From: Dioscorea cayenensis subsp. rotundata
Lineage: Eukaryota > Streptophyta > Magnoliopsida > Dioscoreales > Dioscoreaceae
Assembly: GCF_009730915.1 (NCBI RefSeq)
Contig: NW_024088473.1
Coordinates: forward strand, 34,020 to 98,019
Direction: 5' to 3'
Length of the DNA stretch: 64,000 nt
Below are positions 49,195-62,600 of the stretch, in pieces (position 1 is the first letter of the stretch; every line of letters begins with the position of its first letter). A program made the position numbers and the translations under genes. The notes below the pieces were generated by a model that made no database searches, had not been told where the DNA came from, and saw nothing but the letters and a program-made list of their open reading frames with translations.

Positions 49195-49480
49195 AAGTAT
49201 GTATGTGTAATGCGTCGTTTTTATGTCGATGTGAGGCAACAGGCTCCGAGTCAGTGTAGTGCGATTTCATGTTTGGGGCGGTTTCGCGAAAGTCTTTCGA
49301 GTTGGCGTCAGGCGTGGATGGCTCTATAATTAGCCATCTCGAGCACTTTTCACGGAGATAACCCGCCCAAACGTGAAATTGTGCATGGCGAGCGAGAGCA
49401 AGTTTCGTGACCATATCGTTACAAAAAAAACATATGCGGCCACAGCGTTATACTTACGAAATATTTGTGACCACCAGTGA
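49195..49480. repeat. GC-rich foldback island
   Basis: Moderately GC-rich insert in AT-rich DNA. ATTTCATGTTTGGGGCGG (49264-49281) is mirrored by CCCGCCCAAACGTGAAAT (49362-49379), and a nested stem GATGGCT / AGCCATC lies at 49317-49323 and 49332-49338. Possibly a small MITE or a structured RNA locus. Ends not determined. Confidence 0.4.
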
Positions 49481-50256
49481 TACTTACCCATTGAATTTCA
49501 ATTCACTGTATAGAGCATTGTGCAATGAACAATATTATTGTTAGCACTAACAGCTATTTTAATTGTTATTGTGTGATGGTATTTTATATATATATATATA
49601 TATCATAGATTTTAAATTTAAGAATGTCTGTAATAATTTCAATTCAATGTATTGACCGTTATAAACTACAAATACAAAATCTACATACCTCCAATATATT
49701 GGGGCTTCTAGAAAATAAAATATATATACTTTAAAAAGTGGGGGTGTGGTACTTAAAAAAAAATTTAAAATAAGTTTTGGATATAAAAACAGATTTGCCT
49801 CTATATTTTATGTACTTTGTCCCATTTATGAAATGGATAACAAAGGAAGAAGGAAAGTAATTTTTTTTTTAAAAAAAATTAGTTGATTTGATTGTTAGAT
49901 AAATATATAAGTAAATAAAAATAATGTGCGGGTTACGGGTATGTAAACAAATACATGTTTAAATGAATTTAAAGTGTTGATATGGATATCAAACAACCCA
50001 CCTATATTTATTCGTAGTATATATATTTATATATTTTTTTTTTCTAATATGCTTTACATAAAGTGAGACCCCATATAGTTATGAACATTAATTTCATTTA
50101 TAAATGCAAGTTATTTTAGATTTTTTTTTAAAAAAAAATTGAAACATTTGAGAAATATGAAATATCTGTTGGTTGGTAAAATATTTTTACATTTATTCGT
50201 TAATTGCGCGTTCACGAGGGTGGGCCTTACATTTGCTGGGTCTGAAAAACAGGAAA

Positions 50257-50291
<35 letters not shown>

Positions 50292-51211
50292 AAAGATATG
50301 AAAGATTTATTGGAATAGACTGATTTTTGTAGGCTTTATATATTTATTAATTTGAAGCATAAACAAATTAAAAACAACTCAGAGAATCTTTTTACTAATG
50401 TATATCAATGAAAATTAGTTTTTCATAGCTGGTGTCTTGTGAAAATATTTTATATATATTAAGTTTGGAAAATGATGGAGTTCTAAAGAGGATAATTATC
50501 AAAATAGGATTAAAAAATATTTATGTTTAAATATTCTGTTTTCAAGTTTCATGAATGAAATAATAATTTAATAATTCAGAGGAACTTGAGACTATGTATG
50601 TATATTGAAGGGTTCTCATTATATTAGAATAATATATCAAACCACTTAAATATTTATAAAGAAAGTTGGAAAAACATGGGAATTTTATAAAGAAAGTAGG
50701 GAAAACATGGCATCTCTAGTAGGTTTTTAACGAATTATTTATTTTAAAAATTAAAAATAAAATAAAATTTGAGTAATTCAAAGAATCTAGTGACTATGCA
50801 TATGTTCCTAAAATTTTTTGACTGTCGGCAATATTTAATGCTCGTTAGATTATCTTAATAATATATAGAAAAATAAAACAATTTGAAAATTAAAAACACA
50901 TGCATGCCACATTACAAGCCATTCTAGTATATTTATGTTTTCCAATTTGTAAGGATTTCCACACATGGTCCTGGCCAACAATACATGGACTAAACTTTAA
51001 CATATGCTAGACTCCAAATATAGCATGTCGGCTACCGACTACTAATTTTAAAACAATGGTTCACAGTATGTGTTTTGGATCTAAATCCAATGGATTATGG
51101 ATGTCAAATGTATGTTAAAAATTAGCAGGTGATTAGTTTCACAGAAGAGAAGAATTAATCAAACAAGATTCAAGAACAAGTATATAACATGTATAATTAT
51201 ACAGAACTGAA
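49481..51211. other. AT-rich intergenic DNA
   Basis: Contains (TA)n at 50259-50289 and long homopolymer runs. No gene or element recognised. Confidence 0.7.
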
Positions 51212-54200
51212 CTATAAATTGTATTTCCATACCTTCATTTGCTTCCATGAAGTGAGTTCAGGAGGGAGAACCATTTCATCATCGGAAACCACAGCTCTGG
51301 CTAATAATTTACCCAGAAAAGCATGGTATAGAAGTCCTCTTGATCCAAGTCCTCCGAATAACCAATACATGCATTTGTTCTTTGGTTTCACAGCATCATT
51401 CACACAGCCAAGGATCGGCAAAGAGCCGAAATTTGTTAGTGGTGGCATTGCTCTTAAACCAGCTCTAGCTCGGATGAAGGTCCATTCTCTTATACTTGGA
51501 TACACAGCTGATGCTTTTGGAAGCAGCTCTTGGAGAGCCATTGAGGATTCATCTTCACAAACACTAGATGAATAATTCTTTGAGCTCCAATCCCATGTCG
51601 AACCCATTAGAACGGTTCTCGGTCCTTGGAACGATAGCCATGCATCGGATAATATTGAAGGGCTGTTGCAGCCATACTCGTCCCTGAAACAATGAGACCC
51701 TTTCAGAATACCAAACTTAATTTCGAAGGAAGCACCTCCTAGAAAATATTATGAGCTTATTATCTGATAGTTTCATCAATGGCGTACTCTGCACAGTCAC
51801 TGGTTTCAGAACATTCAATTTATTAACAATGGCGTTACAACAACAGAGCAATAAGTTCAAATGTTGTCATATGTTTGTAAGTGTATTCTAAGAAAAGTAA
51901 TTGTTTAGCTATTCATGTACAAATTGACATACCTTGAGTGAGCTGACAAATTGAGCTGTGCAACAACACCTCTGCATGTTCGAAGTGGCAGCTTCCCAGA
52001 GAACTCTGGAAGCATGTCCACCTTTGCACCTAGGCATATGATAACTGCATTGTATTTTCCTGCATATTGACCAATGAGAATAGATTAACGTTTTGCCAAA
52101 ATGGGCAAAGACTAGTTTTAATTGATTGATTCATGTCTAATAGTAAATATTATACACTCCGCTTGGTATAATACATGTCTGGTAGTAAATATTATACATT
52201 CTGTTTGGTTTCTTATATCCATAAATACTTCATATGCTGTAAAAATATGTCCACCCTTCACAATTTCCCAGTTTCCTAATTGCATCCTTGAGGAAGAAGA
52301 TAAGCAAGGTGTCCAATATACCCGAATGTAACTTGTTCCAAATAATCACATACGTCTGTAAAAAAATTTATTACCTGCACACCGTAAAGCCAATTATGAA
52401 ATAATCTTTTGCTTATGTTTGCATATATTCTGTAAAGATAAGTTTTATAGGGTTAGTGTATAAGTAATCATAGTTTTTACAGGACAGGAGCAAAGCCCAT
52501 TATATTTGACTACTCCATTTTGCCTCAAGTAACAACCAAAGATCTTTAGTTTGTGAAGCTCTAGCAATAGCTGAGTCAATTTTACAAATTGCTTTGCCTC
52601 AGTTATAAAAGCTGAATAGCAAACCATCAAACCAGAAGATAATTTGGAGCTTTGCATGTTATTTACTATGAAGAATAATGCATCAATAGGAGTACAAATT
52701 TGATGTGCGAAGGCAACAAAAAATAAAGCAAAATAATCTAAATTTCAATAACCTCTTATTTTGGGGAACCAAATATCAAAAAGAAAATTGAACCATAAAT
52801 TCCTAGTCAAACAAAAACTCATTTATCCATGTTTTTCATATTCAGTGCAGATTTTCTCTTGAAAGCATAGATTAGTTTTCAAAGTAATTTGCAGAGACAA
52901 ACTTTATGAAGTCCATGTTATTTCGCCTTGAAGGTAGTACCTCATGAGTCACAACATGTAAATGGGTTATGTTAGAATCCCTAAAATCTTTCAATTTCTC
53001 TGCAATCCTTCCCTTTCCAATGTGTTAAATGCTTGTTATTTAGTTTCCTGATTCTTTGGTCAGTCTCTTATTCTTTAGGATTTGATATTCTAGATATGGT
53101 GATTCCCTATGTCTGTTAATAGGGCCATTATGTCATTGTTAATGATAAGAACATACAATTATTGCAAAAATATTTGCATATGTGGTATGAAAAATTACCT
53201 GCTAGCTCACAAAGGGTATCAATAGATTCCTTGTATAAATTTACTTCCACCTTTTTAGAGAATGATACACATAACTCATCCGCTTGGTTTTTACAGGCGG
53301 CAAAAAGAGCCTGCAGCATAAAAATTTACATCGCTTGTTAACTTGAAAATTTCAAATGAAAAACTTCAAAACAACATGTCCAAATGTAAATATAAATACG
53401 TATATATAGTTGAAGCTCATACTTTTATACTTCTAAGATGCAAAGTAAAAAAAGACTACATACTTGAAGATAATGGGTAGGACGGATACTTAGAGCTTGA
53501 GGCATATAAACAGCAGCATTGAGTGGCACATGCAAACGAGGTACAAGATTTTGTGCAGCATCCTTATCTAGAAGCTCCAGATTACAGTTCTCAATGCATG
53601 TCCTAGCATTCTGACCAATTAAAGAGAAAATCACCATCTAATTGCATGTAAAACAAATTTTAATTGAAACGGAACTTTTTCCAAGAAATATGAAGGATAT
53701 ACCTCTTTCATGATTTCCGCATTTTTCTCAGTCATCATAGTTCTTAAGATACCTCTGCAGGGCATAAATTACATGAGTCCATGAAAGATTGCCTAGAGAA
53801 CTGAAATAGGAATTCAAAATATGAAGGTTAACAAACCAAGGAATGTGAATGATCTTCAAGTACCCATAAATTCAGCTACAATGAATTATGACAACAAAAA
53901 TAATGCATTTTGCATGTATTCTAGGTGGCAGTTCATGGTATATTAAGCTGTAGTCCTGGGCTGCTTTCCAAAAAATGGCTTAAACGCGACAGAAAAATAT
54001 AACTGGCAAACAGAAATAGATAAGCTATTTGCCTTCTACAAACTATAGGTTCATCCATACAGAAGAATGATGAATCTTGGCTGATGCTATCAGGAACTCT
54101 TGCTTCTAGTGCTCTTTCTGCAACTGATAAAAGCCTTAAACACTCATTCCAGCAATCTTCACCTCTCCATAGAACTTTAACTGCAAGCAGCAATAAAGAA

Positions 54201-55728
54201 TACCATACACTTGTGTTAGTTATGAACAACATGATTAAAATTTATTAACTAGCACTCACAAGAGAATCATACAGACTAAGTTTAAAAGCTAAAAAAATAG
54301 CGTGATATAAGAACCTTTAGGGGAATAGGGATGAAGAAGTCCTCCAGAGACACCAGATGCAGCACCACCAATTCCAACCTCATCATAGATATCTATGCAT
54401 AGGTGAGAGTCCTTTGAACTATGCTGCATAATAAGGTTGATCACATTATATAAAAACCAGACAAAAGTATACCTCGCTACAAATGAGCCCTTAGGAAAAC
54501 ATGACCAAAAGAATTAGTGAAGAAAATTAATTTTGATGGGAAGTATACAAACAAGAATGAAAAAGGAAGATCATTTGAAAAATAACATACTGGATGAACT
54601 TTCAACAGAAGACAGCTCTGTTGGAATGCGACTCTGTGAGCATCTAAAAAGGCACTAGCTAAACTTTCAGATTGAGAAACCTCAGAATCAATAGAAAAAA
54701 AAAAGGTGGTTAACATGAGAACAACATGAAGAAGGTTAATAGATGAATTTGCCAAGATATTATAGCTAATAGATTTAAGAATAAAACGAAAGGCGAATTT
54801 ATGCATCAAGCAACAGAGAGTTATTTTTTACAAGTTGTATTTTTTAATTAGCTTCATAAGTAACACATCTCCTCTTGCATGAACATAGATGTTTGTGAAC
54901 TGTCAAGTTCAACTGCAACTTAAAAATCCAATCCTTCTTCATAGTAATTGTATTGTAAAAGTAGTAACTTGTTTAATGACGAAAATCTTGTTTTGAAATA
55001 GAAAGCTAAGAATCCAAGGATTTTGAACCGAATGCCATAAGGATAAATGAAAACAAAAAAAAAAAAACCGTTTTTTGTTCACTTTGAGTTCTTTTCTCAA
55101 CTATTCAACATATTTGCAGGAACACAGCCATAAAAAGGAAGAAAACAAACCGCCTTAAATATAATTTTTGGCAAGTTCTAGGCGTTTCCAGACAACGGTG
55201 CGGAATCACAAGATTGGGGATTCAATAGCACAACTCCAAAGAGGAAGACAAGAATCAAATATTTGCCAAAAACTACATAATCAAGGAAATCAACATCAAA
55301 GTAATTGATAATCAGAAACAAAAATGATAAGAAAATAAGAAGCTATAGACCTGAAGAAGATGCCATGCCACAGAGAGTCCAGCAAAGCCAGCTCCAAGTA
55401 CCGCATATCTTGCCGAGCAATTGTTTGCTGGAATGGTTGAAATACACATCCGGGCATTCAACATCGTCTTCATTCTGCTGCTATACGAGAGTGAATTGAA
55501 GGAGTATTTCTTTCCATTAGGGTCAAGGTAAGGGCTAGGGTTTGGAGTGAACGTTGGTGGAGGAGCTAAGAGACGGAGAAACGAAAGGCATTGCTGTTCG
55601 CGCGCTACACTATAGTCATTCGAGGATAGAGTTCTTGCATTTATCTCCAAATCCAAACCGTTGATAATTCCCTCAAAACTTGATGGACGGTTGTGGCTTA
55701 AGCATTTCACTCCTCTAGAAGGTTGCAT
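51212..55728 (-). CDS. FAD-dependent oxidoreductase, DAO superfamily
   Basis: Eight exons join in frame on the minus strand: 55728-55351, 54423-54315, 54180-54033, 53754-53703, 53610-53464, 53310-53199, 52059-51933 and 51683-51212, for 514 residues. The N-terminal 105 residues look like an organelle transit region. The dinucleotide fold follows, with YAVLGAGFAGLSVAWHLL and G112, G114, G117 forming GxGxxG, then the acidic end of strand 2 (IDIYDEVG) and GAASGVSGGLLHPYSPK. The late block ARAGLRAMPPLTNFGSLPIL and the closing GLGSRGLLYHAFLGKLLARA are typical of DAO-like enzymes. The sequence resembles a plant protein I recall as Arabidopsis At5g48440, substrate unknown. Intron 3 uses a GC donor (54032-54031). 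The C-terminus could change if MKVWKYNL* is really an unspliced donor (AAG|GTATGG). Confidence 0.9.
54591..54680 (-). other. Candidate cassette exon in the oxidoreductase gene
   Basis: Within intron 1, 90 nt open in the gene's frame lie between a pyrimidine-rich AG (54681-54682) and a GTATGT donor (54590-54585). They would add 30 residues starting VSQSESLASAFLDAHR at a phase-0 junction. Relatives as I recall them join exon 1 to exon 2 directly, so this would be optional or spurious. Confidence 0.3.
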
Positions 55729-55739
55729 GCTTAACTTTT

Positions 55740-56636
55740 ATTATCTTCACTTCTAGACTTCATTATCAATATTATTTTAACAAATGACAATGGACCAAAT
55801 GGTCTCTTGGTAACCGAGTTCTGCTAAATAATCTATTAATAATTTAATCCCCATTAGAACTCTTCATAAATAATGAGAATTAGAATCATGAGCAAGATAC
55901 ATTTTTAAAAATGTAAGTAGTGGTTATACTCTGCCTCTGTTCAAAAGTTAAAAACATATTTGTTGAAGGATGAGTAATGATTTTGTGTTACAGAGAAAAA
56001 AATATATTATTTTGCAAAATGAAAGCTAGTACAAGTTCGGGAAAGAGCAAAGTTTAACTTTGAAACTCAGCAATCACGTTCAACTTACTTTGCACTTTAT
56101 AATAAATCATAGGTAATAACGAGTTTTAATTAGTTTTAAACCAAATAAAAAAAAAAATGAGACGAATTTAAGTGAAGGTTTGAATATCTCCAACCAAACA
56201 ACCTTGATCACCATGCAAGAACATCAAGATCCTACGAACTGATCATTATTTGCCAACTCTTATTGCACATCTCCGCTTACATATTATATAAATATGTATA
56301 CATGTACATCCTTGTGTGCGTGTATATATGTGCAAATATGTATACACACAGCAACACCAGAAATAACAACACAAAGATAACTGGTTAGAATATAAGAATC
56401 TCAACAAGACAACACAGTCCACAACAAAGAACAACAGGTAAAATTCAAAACAAGTTAGAATAAGAACTATACTATAGCAACAATATCATATATGAATGGT
56501 ATAGTGGTATGTTAAACAATGCAAGGTATGGGTTGATTGGTTCATCCAGAATTGCATAAAGGAAAACAAGCAGTCAAAACAGGAGCAAGGATGCAATGCA
56601 ATTTCAGTGCATCCTAAAACTGAAACAGAATGCCCT
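55740..56636. other. Spacer between oxidoreductase and ThrRS genes
   Basis: About 900 bp holding the promoter of the oxidoreductase gene and the 3' untranslated region of the ThrRS gene, both on the minus strand. AT-rich, with no clear TATA box and no additional gene. Confidence 0.6.
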
Positions 56637-59600
56637 TCAATGATAGGCTGCTACTTCAGCCTTGAAATGTGAAAGAAGTTCCTCCATGCTCATCTTTGTA
56701 AGATCGGACTTGTCTCTCACACGCACACACACCTGCAAATAGGATAGAATCACCCAATAAGGTACCACAGCTTGTAGCAATGGAAACATCAAAGAAAAAT
56801 CTAATTTATAATTTTGGTGTTCGAAAGTCAAATTATTATTATCTCCGATTGAAGGTAGAGAACCGAAAGACATTCTTTTGGGCATTAGAACCTGATATTA
56901 AAATTTAAATAAAAGGGCATATTTCATTCTATAAACATGAACTGAACTAATAGATTGATGTCTATATGAGCAAACAATTAGGAAAAGATTAGATGTTGTC
57001 CATTGTTTCTATACACCAGATGAGTTATCCTTAAGAGATGCACTAAGGAAGCAAATATAGAACACACCTGTCCAGTGTTTGCTTCCTCTTCCCCAACAAC
57101 CAATATGAAATTGTATTGAGCTAGCTGAGCTTCTCTCACCTGTGAATAATAGAATAAGAATAACCCACATGAGGAGAACTGAATAGCATACATTATCTAA
57201 TAAATCTTCTCACTATTGAAAATAGAAACTTGATGCAATATAAGTTTGAACTATGATATTCACATGGTATAATAGAAGAGCATTTAAGTTGTCAAAGGCT
57301 TCACAGGTCATCTCAACCTTTTCTCTAACGTTTCTAGGGAAAATAGCACAAGCTATATGTTCCCAGTTCATTCATTCTGTACAAGTTTAATATTAGACAG
57401 ACCAATAAAGGATGGAGTGACTTCTTATAGCCATGGTATCTTCCTTTCTTGATCAGGAAAACAGTTATTTCAAAATTCTTTATAAAAATCATAACCTGGC
57501 CAAGGGTTGTAATCATATTTTTTATCATACAATCCACCAATAAAAAAAAGAAAGCAGTTAGTTACCTGTGGCAAAGAGTAGACATTTAATCAGTATGCAG
57601 CATACCTAAGCATATAAACTAGGTGAAATTTGTGCCATTATCACAAGGCGTAATAATGTTACTGTTCAGATTGCAGTTGGTTAAAAAGTTGCAAAGCTTG
57701 AGATCTATTATATATAGGATCCCAAGTCCAAGTTAGACCAAGTATTAAAAAGTAGATTAAATGTTCAAGCCTCATTCTAAACAAACAAAAATTCGAATTT
57801 AGATAAGGTTTATAGATCAAATTATACTTCTTTATTTGTCATTATAGAGTATTTAGCTGTATAGGGCAACTTATCCGAACAATGTACTACTTTTTCTATA
57901 TTAATAGATTTTATAAAGATGACGAGCGTCCTGGTCATGTCAATGGCCGGAAATGTAGAAATAGCAAACCAGATTGAGAGAAGAATGAGAAGCATGCCTT
58001 CTTCTGGATCTTTCTATCTGTCATGTCAGTATCAACAAAATATCCAGCTTTATGTATCTGCTCGTGAACCTAGAGTACCATAAAGAAAGATGTTGGTAAG
58101 CAATATAGTAGAAACCCATATAATGTTGTTGTGTAGTCAATCAAATGAATGGAAAACGTCGGTATAATAGATAGCAAGAAAACGTTAGAAGCTCGAAGTA
58201 ATTTCATAATACAGACGAAACAGATACCAAGATAACAACAGAATTCTTGTATGCCAATTACGCAAGCTCAATAGATAGAGATTTTCATCAACATAAAAGA
58301 ATATAAACATTCAATAGTGTGCATAAATCCCACGAGGAATGTGTCATTGTGTTGTTCGCTCATTAAATAATGATCCACATGCTACTAAGTAGAATATCAA
58401 CTAACAAGCACAGTTAGATGTTAGCTACTTCACAATAGGCGCATAAATCTAGCAAGGTAATAATATGCACCTTGAGAGCAAAACAATTCTTGCCGCCAAA
58501 AGAAAGCATAGAGTTCACTAGAACTTAATTGTTCATATGCAAGAACATTAAAGACAGCCTCCAGTTATGCTAGAAAAATAAATAAGGCAATTAGTCAATG
58601 CGGTGTAAATCAGATGATATGGGCCAAGTTTAATTTCAATAGGACATAATCATCATCCACTGAATTCACAGCCATAAAAGCCTCTCTATCAACAACATAC
58701 CATAACAAAAGAACCGCACAGGACAGATGTTATACTAATCATAGTATTCACTTACAATAACTTCTTACATACCTGTAGGGCATATGACTGTGATTTCTCA
58801 GATACAGGGCAAACAATTGCTTGGCGTGGACTAAGCCAGAAGGGCCATTTTCCTTTGTAGTGTTCCAAAAGAATAGCAAGCATACGCTCAACAGATCCTA
58901 AGATGGCTCTATGAATCATCACAGGGCGTTCAGATTTAGCTTCATCTTCTGCTGAGTAGGATAATTTGAAGCGAATAGGAAGTTGAAAGTCCAACTGCAA
59001 CCAAAGGTTCAGATGTAAGGAAGCCCACAGCATTTTAAGACACAAGAAAGACATCCCTTGTTAAATGCATATAACCTGAAGTGTAGCACATTGAAATTTT
59101 CTCTTCAATGCATCAAAAACACCAATATCTATTTTTGGCCCATAAAATGCACCATCGCCTTCGTTGATCTATGCATCGAAGAACAGAGTACACATGTTAG
59201 CTTCATCAATACAACTTTCAGAAATGGAATAGTAAACATTGGCAAGCAAATGAAGTCCGTATGAGTCTATGACTACCAATTATATTACTCTATGCCATAA
59301 ATTAAGAATAGGCTTCTATTCATGAGTACTTTGTGCATCTGTTGCAAACATTTAAGAGAATTTTCATAACAAAGACAGTAACTCGAGACAGTGAGCAGAT
59401 CAGGGCTTTTTTTTTAAAAAAAAAGAGCATGAAAAATTGTGATACTATTCTCAACCGATTACCAAGAGTATGAAAGTATACACAGTACACTAGCAATGGT
59501 AATACATCCTGAAATATAAACATAAACGGCATAGTCAATAAATATTCAAGCTGGCTATGAAATGTAAAATAAGAATTGAATTGGACCCCATGCACAAATC

Positions 59601-62600
59601 ATGACAAATTTGGAATTTTTAAGTAAAATTCTACAATTAAGAGTATCTTCTGAGAAATGTGGCAATAACACTCAAAAATGTAAAAGCATTGACAAAGACA
59701 AGCTTCCAACTGTAGAGTAGTGATTAAAGAAAAAAGTGTTAAGGATACAAAAAAACCTTCACAAACATCTTTATAAAGAAAGTTCTCATAACTATAAGAG
59801 TTGAACGGGAGTTGTCCTCAAGACAATGAAAATGTTTCCTGCAAGCAGTTCCGCAACTACATACGCATATACATCAAGAAACACACAACGTTGCTAATCA
59901 CTTGTCAAATATCCAAACTAATAATATCCAGTCAATATATCTCTGGCATCTAGAAAATGGCAGCTCAAAGAAAAAGAAACAGCACATCAGTATACATGAA
60001 GATTCACAAACTCTGGTGCTTCTTGGATTCAAATCAGAGCCCGACACATAAAAACCATCTCAGTGGAGAAACTTGATTTATTCTAGACAACATGGATTTT
60101 TTTTATATTTCCCATTAATTTTGCAAAATAATGTGGTCATTAATGAGAAAAAAAGAATATCGCAGAATCAACTAAACTGTACATAGCATAGCATCCAAAC
60201 ATCATCCCCTCCCCAAAAAAAAGAGAAAAAAGAAAAAGTTAAAAACAATAATAGCTTACCAGCCATGGTCTGCCAAATTCTTCTAAAGCCTCCTTGAGCG
60301 AAGCCTCAGCCTTATCCCAAGTTTCTATCTCCCCCAAGTATTTCTCAGGTCGCTGCATTTTTAGCACAAGTCTTGAGATGAGTTTGATCATATGTTAGAC
60401 AGCATATCATATTGATATTATATAAGAGTAATGTGTTGACTGTGCATGATTAACTGTGGTGACACATAGGTCTGCAGGAGGATCTGCTTAACTTAGATCC
60501 TAAGAAAGATAAGGCTGCAGTTGGGAAATTCATAACATCAAAAGCTTGGAAAACTTACTTAATACCTTGAAGAACATCATAATAGGAAAAGTTTCACAAT
60601 AGGTCCTATTTGGTAGAGCATTAAGGTGTTGATGCTGGATAATCAATTATAGCCATGCATAGGTCTGCAAGCGGATTGGCTTAAACCAAATAACAAATAT
60701 AAGATTACACTTGGGAAGGCCATATAAGCACAAGCCTAACTTATAACATGGAATGATCAACTTAACAAAATAAAATAATCAATCTAATAAAAGATAATGA
60801 AAAAAATTGATGAACCAACAACAGTTAGAATGCTTGTTGGTGCCATACTGAAGGTGATAAGGCCCTCCAATTGAAGTTGGAGGTGTCACCTGTTCAAGTA
60901 AGAATTCCGTTCCTTCCATAAAGAGCATATCAAGAAACAGAATGTACAAACAGACTCTTACTGTTTTCTGGAAAAATGTACAGAAAGTGACAAAAAAAAA
61001 GTATAAATTTTTTTTAAAACAAGCAGCCATTTAATGTTGCACTACATAGACTGAATTAGTTTCAGGATTAAGTTGATTTGATAAACTAGCTTTTACTTTA
61101 GTTTTCCAATGTTCATAAAAGTCTGCATGAAAAGGATACCCATAAACACATTCAGACAAAAATATTAACATAATTTCCTAAGGAAACAAAGGACTCTTAA
61201 CATAATAAACTTGCCAACGTAAAACATCACATCTCATCAATGAACATATATGAAGTTATATGTAAGAGAATTTGCTCTAACAAATTATATATTGGTTTAG
61301 TATTGGTTTAGTGAGTGCACAAGGGACATTTAAAATGATAGCACAAAAGATTATACAGATAGTACAGACTGGAGTAGCATAACAACTATAAGCAAACTGA
61401 AAGTAGGAAGTACTGAAACTAAAATGTAAAAACACCCTTATTAAGGGGAAGAAGGGACTACAGAGAACTAGCATACCGTTGACAATTCCAGCTCAAATGT
61501 GAATCCAAAAATATCATATGTGTGCTTGATAAACTCTAGAACATTCTTGACCTCCTCTTTGACCTATCAAAATATGGGAATCAATTGCCCAAAGATGAGA
61601 ATGTGCTTCGTTCATATATAAGAAAAATAAGAGGTCAAAACAGCAGAAGATGACCAGAAAGCATTCTTCTAGATGCATAAATATATGAGACTACTGTAAT
61701 GTCATCACAACAAAGACAACATGTAAGTTCTGTGTAACATCACAGGAGTCTTGTTTAAACATAAAAGTATTCCTAACAAGCAGCAGCCCAAATGGCCTAG
61801 CAAGACAAGACCAGTAAAGATTAACCTAATTATAATGTTTACGGGAAGATGGAAACTGATCTTTACTAATTGTAAAAATAGATCTCATGGATGAACAAGG
61901 AATGACAAATTGAATTTATGATGTTCATAAAAAAACGGAGGAAGCCTGATTTCTAGTTCATTGGTTTGATAAGTTCATAACAAAATGGATGGAGCTGCAG
62001 CCAACCAGAAACTCGTTGAAACGTAACAATCTCTACATATGGGAAGATTGGTGCTTGCTTCTCCTGATAGCAAGGTTTCAACTTTTGAGGTTTCTATTCA
62101 CTAGAATCATACCCAACCCATCTAGGTTAATTACTCCTCATGCCTTAGTGTTCTTAGACTTCATCGAAGATAGTAAGAGAACAATTATATTTCTAGCAAC
62201 CAAAGAAGTGGAACCAATGTCTCACAAGTCAGAAAGATGCCAGCCAAGAGCATAGCAAGTTAGAGAGATGATAAAGGGAAAGATAAAAAGAAAGTGAAAT
62301 CATTGCAACAAGTTATTAATGAATGTTTGTAAGAGGATAATGCAAAACACATCATTTTTTGCTGATGCAATCTAAATCACTTCAAATCTTGGTTAAATAC
62401 ATTAACCATTAACTTGCATAACAACTTTCATAATGCCAACCTATTTTCCACCAGATGTGCCCAAAATTGCAAGCTGAGAAACTAGAAAACCTAACAATAA
62501 ACAATGATACACCTTTGTTTTCTTCTTTCACATGCTTCTGTGATATAATTCTCTAGTATATAAAACATTAGATATCTCAAATCATCTTAATAAAGATGGC

